Shown: positions 10,341 to 23,603 of the stretch, piece by piece
How positions within the stretch are numbered: position 1 is the stretch's first letter
Layout of the letters: each line of letters begins with the position of its first letter
Assembly (NCBI GenBank): GCA_905250885.1
Contig: CAJNOQ010002343.1
Location: forward strand, 1 to 24,817
Direction: 5' to 3'
From: Didymodactylos carnosus
Lineage: Eukaryota > Rotifera > Eurotatoria > Philodinida > Philodinidae
Length of the DNA stretch: 24,817 nt
Position numbers and translations under genes: made by a program
The notes under the pieces: generated by a model
Database searches by the model: none
Told to the model about the DNA's origin: nothing
What the model saw: only the letters and a program-made list of their open reading frames with translations

Positions 10341-10549
10341 TCATAGTTTAATTTCATACCTCATTTTAATCAATCTCAATTTCGGATTTTCATTAATATT
10401 CTTTTCGATGGCTTCAATAGTCTTTTTTAAGGACCTTTATAACGATTTTCACATTGTATTTCAATATCCATTTGTATTACATTCAAATTAGAAATAAACA
10501 TATTCGGTTCAGTACAATCCTTTGAAAATGTCTTTAACTGATCAATCGT
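10341..10549 (-). pseudogene. Terminal exon of an unrecognised coiled-coil gene, frame broken
   Basis: After an acceptor TTCATTCATTAG (ending 10550) the minus strand reads TIDQLKTFSKDCTEPNMF and onward for 38 codons to ENRYK, then meets TAA at 10429-10427. A second frame, shifted by one base and beginning at 10433, continues SLKKTIEAIEKNINENPKLR and ends at TGA 10343-10341, followed by an AATAAA. The two halves read as one charged, helical C-terminus broken by a one-base shift. I could not place upstream exons with confidence; possible pieces lie at 10740-10975, where GTGAGT donor and TTTAACAG acceptor sequences occur. The alternatives are a decaying gene, a base error, or a very unusual intron. 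No family is recognised. Confidence 0.4.
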
Positions 10550-10680
10550 CTAATGAATGAAGACTAATTACAGCAAGCTGATCATTTTTATTCGAATAAA
10601 CTAAAACAGAATAGAATCATTCAGTTCGTACCATCAGAGTAAGTAGTTTCAACTTGCAAAGTTACTGAGTACGTGTAAAT

Positions 10681-10695
10681 GAGAGAGAGAGAGAG
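10681..10695. repeat. (GA)n microsatellite
   Basis: About seven and a half perfect GA units. On the minus strand it is a CT tract lying before a CAG acceptor-like site at about 10665, so it could be part of a long polypyrimidine tract. Confidence 0.8.
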
Positions 10696-10975
10696 ATGGA
10701 GAAGGTGTCATACAATTCTACATTAATCGTAAACGGAAATCAAATTATTGTTTTACCTATTTTTTTGTACATTCAATTGATCACTGGCATGGGCTCGTAA
10801 TGATTATAACGTTTTGTTGAGCTATTAACAGATCAATTTAATTTCTCATATGTCTGAAACACATTAACAGAAAATCTTTAAAATAATACAAAGCAATAAT
10901 GTTTTACGATAAATACGTACTTCTCAAATAAACTTTACTCACCTTTCATAGCTGTTAAATCAATAAAAGTTATGT

Positions 10976-12171
10976 TTGAGTCAATTAGTCCAGTAGAGTA
11001 TCAACGGATCTTAAGCTAAGCTACATGATAAAATTTGAATTTATTGCCAAAATTCTTTGATATGTCCAATCACGCTAAGTTTCATATCATAAAGATACAT
11101 TTAAGAAGAACTAGAACGTGAATTTTAAACGCTCCACATGTGTATGAAAAAATGAATGATTTACTTGTTTTTCAACAGCATATCTTAACATAACAAAGCA
11201 ATAGTTTGAATTATTGATCTGAAATGGATAGAACAAAGCATTTCTTCACTTAGAATGAAAACAAATTGTGAATAAAATCAGAGCTGCTTGTATAGTCGAT
11301 TAAACAACAGCTACGATTGAGAGAAACACAAACTAAATTGTAGAACACACGCACGATTTTTTAGTATAAAAGTGTTACATGTAGCAGGTCATCATGATAA
11401 ACTCTAATTTTTTGACAAACTTTAGCAAGTAAAGATGAAATCGGAGAGATAATGACTAATGGTAAAACGTCTCGAGCATAATGGAAAGTTATGGATTTAA
11501 AGACGAGCGACTCTTTTAACATGAAGACACATAAGTAGTAGTTTTTTCTCTACAATAATGCCGCCCGATTGTCAGACTCATTGTTAATTCTATTGTTGTT
11601 TATTCATTTGTTTAAACAAAAAACATGCAGGATAAATGCTAAGGGAAAAAGCGAACAGAGAAAATCAAAAAGAAAAAAGGTATGAAACATTACTTTTTAA
11701 AAAAAACATGTATAGATAGACATTTTATGTCGTTTGAATTAAGAAAACAAGAAGTTTTTTACTCAAGTGCAAATAGATGCTTTTTATTTTAAATTGTTCG
11801 TGTTTCCTAGAGCAAAATGGTGATAAAGAATGGAAAAATGCAACTCTTTCATTGTTCACTGTATAAGTGATTTTTCATTTTGTACAAACGAAATATGTAC
11901 AATGGAGTGTTAAAATGTTTTCACATTTTGAAAAAAGTGAAATTGATATAAAAATTATTTGAATTCTATAACATAGTTCAACAATAAAAGGTTTGTTTAC
12001 AATTGCTTTTTTCTTCTCTATTTTTTTTAATGTCAATAGCTTAATGTTGTTTTAGTTAAACAATCATTTACCTTTAGTTTTAAAGTATTTTTCATAAATA
12101 GTATAAAAATTACTGTCAAAAGAGATAAAAATTAAAATATGATCATTGATTAACGAAATTAAAACATAATC
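10976..12171. other. AT-rich intergenic region
   Basis: No coding sequence was recognised on either strand. It lies between the broken minus-strand exon and the start of the six-exon unknown gene, so it probably carries both promoters. I saw no repeats longer than about 20 bp. Confidence 0.4.
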
Positions 12172-15100
12172 ATGTCGAATACACATGCTAAGAACGAACA
12201 ACAAACGTTTTTAACAGCGTTACCAGATGGAAATGAAAGAAAGGAAATTGAAAATACACGTATACTCATTTCAGCAGAAGAAAATGACGACGATCTTGAT
12301 ATTGATATTAAAACATCATCATCCGATACAGATGATAATGACGAAGTAAACTCAATGATGAATAATGAGCAGCATAAAGCTCCTGACACCATCCAAGAAC
12401 AACATAAAAATTCATTACAAATTGTTCAAACAAACGATGGCTATAGAAAGTAACTAATTTTAGCCTATTTCTGACTATTTGAAAAAGACATTGACATTCA
12501 AGATCCCAATGCATCTGTTCTTTTTGAAAACAAAGATTAAGAAATCTTATGTACAAAATGACATGACAACTTCTAAAAAGTATACTAGACACAACACTTT
12601 CACTGGGATTCTGTTTTCAGATCAGAAGATACAGATGTGCTACCAATTTTTAACGAACACAATACTACCATAATTCCTCGTTCTCTGTACGATTATGCTG
12701 CAACAGTTCATGAAATGTTCGAATCGCCACGCTATTCAAAACTACATCACGATGTATCCACAGTTCTCGGATCTGCGGATCCACCACCAGGTTTTGGCTT
12801 TTTACATCCAAGATTTTATTATTTGGAACAAAAAAGACCAGTGCCAATGCAACCATTAAAAGTAAGTCCAAATAGCAACGAAACTTTCTTTCACATTGTG
12901 TTATTGAACTTATTTCGCATACAGAAAACACGATGCAAAGACATAGTCAAATCGATTGAGTGAAAAAACAATCAAAAAGTTAAAACGTTCACAAAAGTTC
13001 GAGGAGATATTCAGGCGGTTGCATGCTATACAGAGCACACAAGTAGACTATGATAATGTTACATATGACCATCGATCTCATCCTTACTCTTCAAACTATA
13101 CTATGTAGAAGAATTATCTCCTAGAAAAATATATCATATAGCTAAATTTAAAAGGAGACTGTCAATCGCCAGCCAGAATTCAAATCTGAAGTTCCGTTGA
13201 ATCTAATTTTGACTGGACAAACATTAATATTTGAGTTTTGGCTGATAATGTTTAGTGAAACTTTAAATTTGGCCGAGTTTCGCTTTTGGCTCCAACGTAC
13301 ATACTTGTATGAGACATACACACACCTATTTTGTGCAGTTCATTCATTATAAGTGACTTAAAGTATATAAAAACTTGAAGCCAACGATGCTGTACAGAGA
13401 TTGCACTTCGATTTTGTTCTGAGCTCACGTTTTTTATTCTATTCATCAACTTGATCTGTCTTCCTTTTTGTATCCTATTGTCATCACAAATAAGTACCCG
13501 TCTCATAATCCGTCCTACAGAATATAACTCACTCACCTAAAAATTGAAAAAAAACAAATATCGTACAATGAATCTGAAAAAATGATGAAAGTAGAGAGTA
13601 CAGGACTACAGGAGAAAGTTTTCCATCTCAAAAAGTCTAACATCAAACATTGACAAGAAAAGAAGTGGTGTTTGTAGAAGCATAGTTCCTCTAGTTCTAA
13701 GTAAAACGCCCACAATATATAAATTCAGAATAAAAATAAATATAGCTCATTGTAAGACTAATCGTTGAGTTACACTCTAAGAAACCTAATAAGTGGTAAA
13801 AATGCTAATCACAGAGAGACAAAATCACAATTATTTTGTCAAGAGTGATTCGTGTTCAAATATATTCGGGGAAAGAATCCTCTGTTATTTTTTCTCTATT
13901 TTATATTAGCACTCTTAGAAAAAAAATGATTCTCATATAATAAAAGAAAATCTAATTAGAATTTTTATTAGAAATCTAAGTGTTTGTTTTTGTTCTTGGT
14001 TTGTGAATTTTAAAAGAGAAAAAGTCAATTTATTGTGTATCATAAGGACAATATCTACGCGACTGTATGTTAAAAGTATCGTAAACATATATACATCCCT
14101 TTTAATAAATCATCGCTGTTTTATTTTGATAAACTAACTACCTACAGTGAGATCAAAGCTCAGAAGGTAAAATGAAATTCTTATTTTGTCATCAGGATAT
14201 ATTTTTTTTTGGTGAATTTAAACTGGAAAAAAATATTTTATTTTCTAATTCCACAGACATAGTTTAAATCATGTAGTCTTGAATAATTCTATTTTTGTCA
14301 CGGATAGTGATCATGAAGTAAAATAGCTCAAACAGACTTGTAATAACTTCAAAACAAAGGTAAAGATATATACGCGTATTCTTCTTCTATTTACTAATAT
14401 TTTACAAAAAATATATAAAAAATGAATCCAACCCATTCATACAAACATTTCATAGTTTTTCACATTCTTCATGAAAAAACTTAGGTGTTTTAAATTTCTC
14501 CACATTTGCTGTACGTTCATTCAATACATGCCTTTGTCACATAACACATTTGGCAAGATATAAATTAAAATAATAATTACATAATTACAATTACAAATAA
14601 TTGTTTCTGTTTGAATCTGTTCAGTATGATTGATCATATATTGTCGGCCTATAATGTCATTATTTTTTCCGACAGATTTTACAGATTTCTAACTGTTTTT
14701 TGTATCTAGTTCCCTGCAAAAATCTTACAGAAATAAGAACATTTCAGGATGATCTTTTTCGGTTTCTTGTTGGCAACCCTGATGTTCGTATATATTCAGC
14801 ATTACTCAGCAAGATGTGTGTAGCCGTACTTGTACTACTTTATGTTTAATTTGTATTGTTGAAATTTAAATTATTATCGTCAAAACCAGCCAATGAGCCG
14901 TTTCATTTAATATAATATCAAGATTTTTTTCATAGTATATTCATATTTTCAAATCAAGAAAATATGATTGAATAATTTTGTGTTTGTCTGTCGCATAGAT
15001 TAGTCCTAGAACATTTGATTTTCATCGAAATACCAACACCTAGTGGCCAGATTGAATTAAAATATTTTGTATCATCATTTTTTCATGATTTATTTAATCT

Positions 15101-16725
15101 AAAAATTAAAAACTTCATATTTGTTTGCTACTTGTGTTTGAATTGAGAAAGGAAATAAAAGATGACATGTACTGTCTGATGAAAAGCTTTAGTGGCATAT
15201 CGTCGACATATGAAGAATGTTTCTGTGTTAGTAGGAAGACGTCGGCTTCTGATCGATGCTTTTTGAAGCAAGGATCTTTGTGGTGTTATGACACCACTGG
15301 ATCCATTTCAAAACAGTAATTTTTTTTATTCTAATATCACTTGTGACTATACGTCTCAGATTATTGTTGTTCATGAATAGTTTTTGTTTTAGTGCAACTA
15401 TTATCGATACTTGTCCTTGTTTTTATGTTTATTGTTTTCTACAGGTTTGGCGAGGATACAATGGACATGTTTATTTTGAGCCAATTAAATGTACACGTTT
15501 AGAAAATGAACGTGAGACGGCTAGTGTGAACATGAATGATACACCATTGGAAATAGATAAAAATTCAAAGCGTCGTTCTTTAGCACACAATATTCACACT
15601 CATCAACAGCAAATAAAACGTTCTCATTCAACTTTATCACCACAAAAACAGAAAACAACAGTTGGTACTTGTAGTAATATGAGTACACACGATGTTCCAT
15701 TGACTATCAAAAAAGAAAAAGTTCTTATATCAAATCAATCAACAACTACTTATTACGAACATCAACGTAGACAAAATCTTAATTCACAATTTTCGAACCA
15801 TTCATTGCCAAATGATGTCTGTGTTGGTGTTGATGAAACATTATCAATCATTGAATCATCATCAAAATTAAATAATAATACATTAGAAACATTTATCCAA
15901 GAAGAATTGAACGAAAGTATGTGGCAATCAGTTAAATCATGCGCACCTACTAAAACAAAACCTACATCAAAGCGCAGTAAACATTTGATTGAAGATGCAC
16001 AAAATACACAACAAGAGCAAAGTATTCAAGATTCAACGGTATATCATCGACAAGTGTTGCCCAATATTAAAGCAATACCAAAATATAAAAATGTTTATAA
16101 GGGTTTAGCATATAAAGAAGGAAAAAAACTTTCTAATAATAATTTTGAAAACGATGCGTCAAAACCATTAGTCTCCTATAATCTTGCACCAGCTTACACA
16201 AGCTTTGAAACAAATGTTTATAAAGATAAGAGTCAACAACAACAAAATTCACTTAGTTCTCCATCTAAAGAACAACCAACAACTGCAGTTTATGATATAA
16301 AGGAAATACGTAAACGGATTATAAAAGGGACCACTTTACCTTATCGACCATCACACTCGACTAGCAACAGAATACGTGGTGATGGTGTAGGATCTGAAAC
16401 ATCGACTTCAGTAAGCGGTGTCAAAGTGAAAGGAAAATTAATTGCAAAAACCCCACTATTAAATGATTATGGATTTTTGCAATCATCACATACGTCTATT
16501 AATATGACCACACCGGACTCTAATCACAAACAATTATCCCTAACTGATGTCGCAAATATAACATCACCACTTAAAACTAAAACCCCACGTGCACATAAAA
16601 ATAATAGTGTGACAAATCGTTCACGTACACATCACACGACACCAATTCATTCACAACAACAATCGAGTGTTTTTAGTTTAACACCACGTTTTAATACAGT
16701 TGGTGAAACAACGATAGTCTTTTAA
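12172..16725 (+). CDS. Large disordered protein of unknown function, six exons, 677 aa
   Basis: Proposed exons are 12172-12449, 12621-12861, 12947-13042, 14748-14815, 14999-15068 and 15445-16725. Each junction is GT-AG, phases agree (2, 0, 0, 2, 0), and the total is 678 codons. The first two introns and the GTAAGT donor at 12862 are well supported; exons 3-5 rest on phase and sequence character. Residues 1-93 are acidic and disordered. A conserved-looking block follows (SLYDYAATVHEMFESPRY, DPPPGFGFLHPRFYYLEQKR), then a helical, hydrophobic part (FRFLVGNPDVRIYSALLSK, LEHLIFIEIPTPSGQIEL) and VWRGYNGHVYFEPIKC. The last 400 residues are rich in Ser, Thr, Gln, Asn and Lys, with TP and SP sites, and look disordered. 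I do not recognise the family. Third-position A/T bias matches its neighbours. AATAAA lies at 16832-16837. Confidence 0.6.
13161..13246. repeat. Short imperfect inverted repeat
   Basis: CAGCCAGAATTCAAAT near 13171 pairs with ATTTGAGTTTTGGCTG near 13231, with two mismatches in 16. It lies just past the 3' end of the antisense ORF and could form a hairpin. No element boundaries are visible. Confidence 0.45.
13252..13506 (-). CDS. Hypothetical antisense ORF inside a large intron, 84 aa
   Basis: The ATG at 13506 opens an 84-residue basic ORF beginning MRRVLICDDNRIQKGRQIK and ending at TAA 13252. A strong acceptor (TTTTTTTTCAATTTTTAG, ending 13537) lies just upstream and the frame is open from it. 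Composition is protein-like, but no motif or family is recognised and there is no clear signal peptide or membrane segment. It lies in the 1705-bp third intron of the plus-strand gene. A chance ORF or an eroded gene piece is quite possible. Confidence 0.25.
   Translation of the reverse strand: MRRVLICDDNRIQKGRQIKLMNRIKNVSSEQNRSAISVQHRWLQVFIYFKSLIMNELHKIGVCMSHTSMYVGAKSETRPNLKFH
13537..14747. other. Remainder of the 1.7-kb third intron
   Basis: AT-rich sequence with no coding signal on either strand up to the acceptor ACATTTCAG at 14747. The intron is much longer than the other introns of the window, so exons could still be hidden here, or it may hold an old insertion. Confidence 0.4.
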
Positions 16726-16831
16726 ACAATAGCTATCAAAGAATGTACTCTGTGGTCTCTAATACTGATACCAGTGTTTTAATTCACTGATTTTATACCT
16801 TTTCACCCTCTATTTTAATAAGGTTAAGAGA

Positions 16832-16837
16832 AATAAA
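16832..16837 (+). terminator. Polyadenylation signal AATAAA
   Basis: It lies 107 bp past the stop codon at 16725 and would end the form of the unknown gene that stops in exon 6. Confidence 0.5.
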
Positions 16838-17027
16838 TATTTTTCTATACACAAAGTTTGTCACTGATTGTTAATAAGAAAAGATCTACATCCTTGTGTA
16901 TTTGACGGATACCAATAATTCTCTCTTCCTTTCACTCACTACATTATGGATGAACACGTAAACACAAATAAACTGTTGATGATAACTTAAGATAGAAACA
17001 TCAACACGTTCCCTTTTTTTTATTTAG

Positions 17028-17174
17028 AAAATAATTCAGAGACCACAAACAGGAAAATCTTACATAATGGGAAGAAAAAGTCCAATCGATTTACCAATTA
17101 TGACACAATATGTTCGTCGACCTAGAAGTCGCATGAGATTAACACAAACACCAGAAATAGCATCTATACCTTAA
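17028..17174 (+). CDS. Possible alternative last exon of the unknown gene, 48 aa
   Basis: A strong acceptor (CCCTTTTTTTTATTTAG) ends at 17027. The following phase-0 frame reads KIIQRPQTGKSYIMGRKSP and on to a basic RRPRSRMRLTQTPE tail, ending at TAA 17172-17174. A consensus donor GTAAGC at 16411, also phase 0, lies inside exon 6 of the upstream gene. Joining the two would give a 621-residue form that skips the last 105 residues of the exon-6 form. The Thr/Pro/Arg-rich composition fits that gene. It could instead be a separate gene's terminal exon. Confidence 0.4.
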   Translation, partial: KIIQRPQTGKSYIMGRKSPIDLPIMTQYVRRPRSRMRLTQTPEIASIP

Positions 17175-17509
17175 AACAAGATAAGCATGCACAGAAAGGT
17201 GTTGATTGTTCGAAAAGCAGAGTAATCTGAAAGTTCCAAGATTCAATTTTTTGATTAACTTTTCTACTTTTACGATGAAATGTGTTGGTTGGGTCTAGTG
17301 CAACAAACAAGATGTCAAATTGGCAATGCACATGCTGGAGCCAGACTTCTTAACAAAGGTAAAATAAACTTTCATTTGATATTATCATATAGTGGAAACA
17401 TTCACCGGTAATTATAGAAAAAAAAAACGTTCTGTAAACTTTTTATAATTTATTTACGATAAACAGTAACAATTAGAAAGAAAGAAAACATCTTGTTATT
17501 AAGTTAATT

Positions 17510-17864
17510 TCACTCATTTGATCGTGATCTACGTTGAGCATCTAATGACGTTTTTGTTTTTATTACTGCTTTAACATTAAATTCGTCTATATTCACATTA
17601 ACAAGATGAAGTTGAGTTCACTGACTTTATTAACTAGTTCGATTAACGGTAATTTCATTGTAACATAATCAAACATTGTGAAAACATTGACTGTGTCTGC
17701 CGCTTCCTAAAAATTAAACATCCAATAAACGTCTTATATATGTCAAATCAAATTACATTTTCGTTACCATTGGTATTACTTTCATTTCTTAAAAATAATG
17801 TATTTCTAATGCCATAATGCAATAACAGTGTTTGTACGACATCTTTATGCGCAGTATATTTAGT
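17510..17864 (-). pseudogene. Ankyrin-like fragment, 5'-truncated and frame-broken
   Basis: The minus-strand open stretch 17864-17757 includes TAHKDVVQTLLLHYGIRN, a recognisable ankyrin helix pair. A 50-bp GT-AG intron in phase 0 then joins exon 17706 onward, reading EAADTVNVFTMFDYVTMK to LPLIELVNKVSELN before TGA at 17595-17593. A frame shifted by one base carries on coding-like sequence (LVNVNIDEFNVKAVIKTKTS, then SLDAQRRSRSNE) to TGA at 17510. No start or upstream exon is evident; the frame is closed by TGA at 17867-17865. It is most simply the eroded 3' end of an ankyrin-repeat gene; the parent is not recognised. Confidence 0.4.
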
Positions 17865-17975
17865 TCAAAACAAAACAACTTCAAATGCAGAAAAAAGAAA
17901 AGAAAATTTTAAAATCGATGCATTCAATTCATTTCTACCTCTGTATGAAAATACATTAATGTACGTGTCACATAC

Positions 17976-18166
17976 TGTGTGATTAGGGCTGTGACAGTTA
18001 TCATTACCGTTGAAATATATACTGAACAGTTACCGTTACTTGTAACTGGTCGTTACCATTACTTAAACGGTAATTGCTTATCCGTTACCGTTACCAGGAA
18101 CTGTAACCGATCAGCAGTTACAGTTACTGTAACAGTAATGGTAACTGTCACAGCCCTATGTGTGAT
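17976..18166. mobile_element. hAT-type MITE, 175 bp, with 8-bp target-site duplication
   Basis: The element spans 17984-18158 and is flanked by a perfect 8-bp duplication TGTGTGAT (17976-17983 and 18159-18166). Its ends TAGGGCTGTGACAGTTA and TAACTGTCACAGCCCTA are perfect 17-bp inverted repeats. The 8-bp duplication and TAGGG-type terminus are features of the hAT superfamily. The interior is built of GTTAC/GTAAC units in both orientations and has no transposase. The intact flanks suggest a fairly recent insertion. The 64-residue ORF through it is a by-product. Confidence 0.92.
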
Positions 18167-18632
18167 ACGATGACAGTAATTCAGACTATTACATCTCTGT
18201 TGTCAATTGTGACAAAATACAAATATGTGTAATACATATTCATTTTCCATCTGAGTTTACTACGTTTAATTGCCAATGAATGTAAATGTCGAAATGACTG
18301 TACTATGTAATTCTGCATCTTAAATCGATTAAGAATCTTGATATACCATCGCTATCTTTAAACAAAATTAATCTAACAACTATATAGTAATAAAGATAAC
18401 CTTTTTTAGATAGTAATAAAGATTTACCTTAGTTTCAATAATTTATTTATGTAACACTGTTATAAGTTTCCGAATCCGGAGTTTACTTCCTATAGAACAG
18501 AAAACAACACTTTTTGTCTAACAAGAAATAATACTAGAATGTCAAGTAGCTAAATTATTTTGCAGAATACGATCTCGTACCAATTGTACCGATAGCGATG
18601 CTCATCTTAAATAAAGACTTTTTTGTTCTTCG
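18167..18632. other. AT-rich spacer right of the hAT-type MITE
   Basis: No convincing gene is seen. A short direct repeat (TAGTAATAAAGAT-type, around 18386-18425) is present. A plus-strand acceptor-like TTATTTTGCAG near 18564 is followed by about 22 open codons, too little to call. Confidence 0.35.
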
Positions 18633-18683
18633 TCACTGAACAAACTCTTCAGCGACAGTCACTGAACAGACTCTTCTGACAAG
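18633..18683. repeat. Imperfect tandem duplication, about 26 bp
   Basis: TCACTGAACAAACTCTTC (from 18633) is followed by TCACTGAACAGACTCTTC (from 18659). There are two diverged copies side by side and no further copies are seen. Confidence 0.6.
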
Positions 18684-18781
18684 TCGGCCAAACCAACTTA
18701 CGTTCAGTTTTAGGACGAAATCTCCCTCATTTCATTAATTTCATGATCTCATAGAAGTCTAAAGGTCATTTACATTTTATT

Positions 18782-20007
18782 TTAAATGAACACTCTCGAT
18801 AGTTTTACTTTGTTTTTGAATGGTCTAGCCACTGTTTCACTCAATCGAGTTTTCAATCTCTGTATAGCACCATTGGCCTCTGATTGTTCTTTGATTTTGT
18901 ATCGATCTTATTTGGCGACTAATAATCCTGTCCTTTCGTCTTTCTTCTCGAATCCTTGCATACTTTTAGGTAATAACCATGATCATCTTAATGGTGACGT
19001 ATTAGTAGTACACGATCAACGTACATCATACATGAGAGATGATATAACCAATAGGTAGGCAACCAATGCTAATTTATAACCATAAACAATTTTTCCTTCT
19101 TTACTCATTTTACGAAAATCGGCTTGTTCATATTTTTTACTTCGCTTCGAACATGTTATTAGTATACTTAATTTCGGAGAATTATTTTTATTACCAGCAA
19201 GACTAAATCGAGAAATAACTGGCAACAATTCTTATTGAAAACGCAAATAGTACATTTTTCTTTTATAATTATCGGTTGTTGATTGTTCATATCCGAGACA
19301 GAGCGAAAGTCCGCAAGATCTTTGAGAATATTTATATATAATAAGTGTCAGAACATTGCGATTTCTTCGGTATAAATTCTGATTCAAAGCTATTTCGGCA
19401 CGATCTATTGTACAATACAAAACGGTTCTTGGATGAATGTTATGCCGCATTTATCGAGATACAACGAAGCAGACTTAGATTCAGTTCAACTAAATATGCA
19501 TTCTACTAACTATTACTTGAATGAGACGTAAGAGCCATAGTTGAATAACATCTAATCTCTTGTAACAAATGTTCAGCACGAGATGGTACTATAATTCGCA
19601 TATCACGATCATTTCTCTTACAGAGACTTCGGTGGATTTTCGAAACATCGATGTATATCTAAAACAGAAAACAAAAGTGAGACAATAAATCCACGCTATC
19701 TTTATTAGTATTTATTACTTACTGATTAAATTCATTCATAATAGAATCGCTTTCCTTTTACTTTTGATTAATAATGAACTATCTTATATTGTTTTATCCA
19801 GTTACTTACTTCATCAAGAACAATCTGTGGTATAATAACAATTGAAACACCAGTGGAAAATAATAATGAATAAACGAAGTGAATAACTGTTACAAATATC
19901 ATAATTAAGATTTTGTTTACAAAATCTAATTTATTTATTTGATTCGAGCTTTCGATGATTATCCTATCATCATGATCAACAATTGATTTTTTATATTGGA
20001 AAAACAA
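18782..20007 (-). other. Unresolved multi-exon locus, possible membrane protein
   Basis: Two in-phase exon pairs are visible on the minus strand. Pair one: an open stretch 20007-19810 (first ATG 19902) with a hydrophobic segment MIFVTVIHFVYSLLFSTGVS, donor GTAAGT, a 151-bp intron, then 19658-19506 reading IYIDVSKIHRSLCKRN and ending in TAG. Pair two: 19202-19025 with a hydrophobic segment (KLALVAYLLVISSLMYD), donor GTACGT, a 62-bp intron, then 18962-18837 reading YARIREERRKDRIISRQ, a basic stop-transfer-like tail. A further charged frame runs to TAA at 18782, followed by AATAAA (18781-18776). Whether these belong to one gene is unclear, and other frames between them carry stops. No family is recognised, and decay is possible. 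Confidence 0.33.
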
Positions 20008-21216
20008 TTATATTTTATACATTTGTTTGTATGAGAGAAAGTTAAAACGAGAAAAAGGAAAAACAGAAGATTGATTTTTAAAATTTCCTTCTATGGAAAT
20101 ATAGGTATAACTACCAAACATAATGAATAAGTAAAGCAATGTGTTTGTCTCCTAGTACATTTTTATTAATTATTCAATTATCTTCATTACATATGAAAAA
20201 CAAAACCATCGTTAACGTATTGCAAATAAAGCACGAAGAGAAGAACACGAACATTTGAATTTCTATAAATTGTGAGTATCAATAAAGATATGTGAAAGAG
20301 CAAAAAAAAATTGCAGAATAACATTTATGTCCATTACGCACAAAACACAAGAGAAAAAAAAAAGGAAAAAGAACTCATTATTCATTTATTAAACTGAATT
20401 TTTATTCTCATCTTTCGAGAAGACAAAGTAGCACTGCTCGTTGTTAACAAAAACAAAGAGATGGATGACTGTTCAGTAACAAACAAGAAAAAAAATGTTT
20501 AGGTTGAAACACTCTTCCAGAATAGAAGATCATTCATAAACAGAAGACTAGTCTGGACGGTTATTGTTTTAAAAAATATTGAAGAATCCACCTTCTTTCT
20601 TTTGTAAAAAATTGAATTAATTTATCAAACAAAATAGAAAAACTAGCTGTTCATCTATTCTGAATTGGATCTAACTAGAGATAGTACAGTTAGTACAGTT
20701 TTTATTTTTGAAAAAAAAAACTGTATTAGAGAAAGAAAACGAGTGAAAAAGAGTGAAATGCAACGAGAAAATTGTTCACAAGAACAGATAAACAACATAA
20801 AGATACAAAAAGCTGTTGTCATTTTCACTGTTAAACAAAGTAGAAATAAAAGAATGAATATTATTTAAATCTAACATTATTTTTTTTTTATTTTAAGCAA
20901 TTTGTTCTAATATATTATTAAGAATATAAAAGATTATTTAAATAGAATAGGAGGGGGTAAGAAAGAAACAAAAGATTCTTTTATAAGAAAAAATACAGAA
21001 TACACACGCATACACATATACGTACAAATTTAAAAAAGAAATCGCATACTACGGCGGATTAAAATAATAAGACAGCAAGCTATCAGCATTGTAATCTAAA
21101 CTATATCTGAGCGAAAAATAATAATAAAGGTAACATTTTGTTTTCATTCTTCTTGTGGGTCAGTATATATATATTATATAACTATTTTGAGCAAAATATA
21201 CATTAGAATTATTAAA
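20008..21216. other. AT-rich spacer 3' of the Src-type kinase
   Basis: This is the kinase 3' flank plus AT-rich DNA. No gene was supported. A 67-codon plus-strand ORF (20665-20868) is Lys/Arg-rich, low in complexity and without motif or splice support, and is left out as noise. Confidence 0.4.

Positions 21217-23603
<2,387 letters not shown>

Noticed and set aside
12159..12931. Minus-strand ORFs opposite the first exons of the unknown gene
   Set aside because: They are shadows of the plus-strand coding frame, which has matching splice sites and phases.
15125..15319. 64-aa plus-strand ORF just before exon 6
   Set aside because: Its only donor-like end gives the wrong phase for exon 6, while the exon at 14999-15068 joins exon 6 in phase; treated as intron.
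17284..17362. Short ORF starting MCWLGLVQQTR and ending at a GTAAAA donor
   Set aside because: Only 26 codons, with no partner exon found in phase and no motif.
17979..18173. 64-aa ORF rich in Val-Thr
   Set aside because: It is the translation of the GTTAC repeats inside the MITE.
18786..19058. 90-aa plus-strand ORF
   Set aside because: The opposite strand shows splice-linked, more protein-like exons with a polyadenylation signal; the plus frame has odd composition and no signals.
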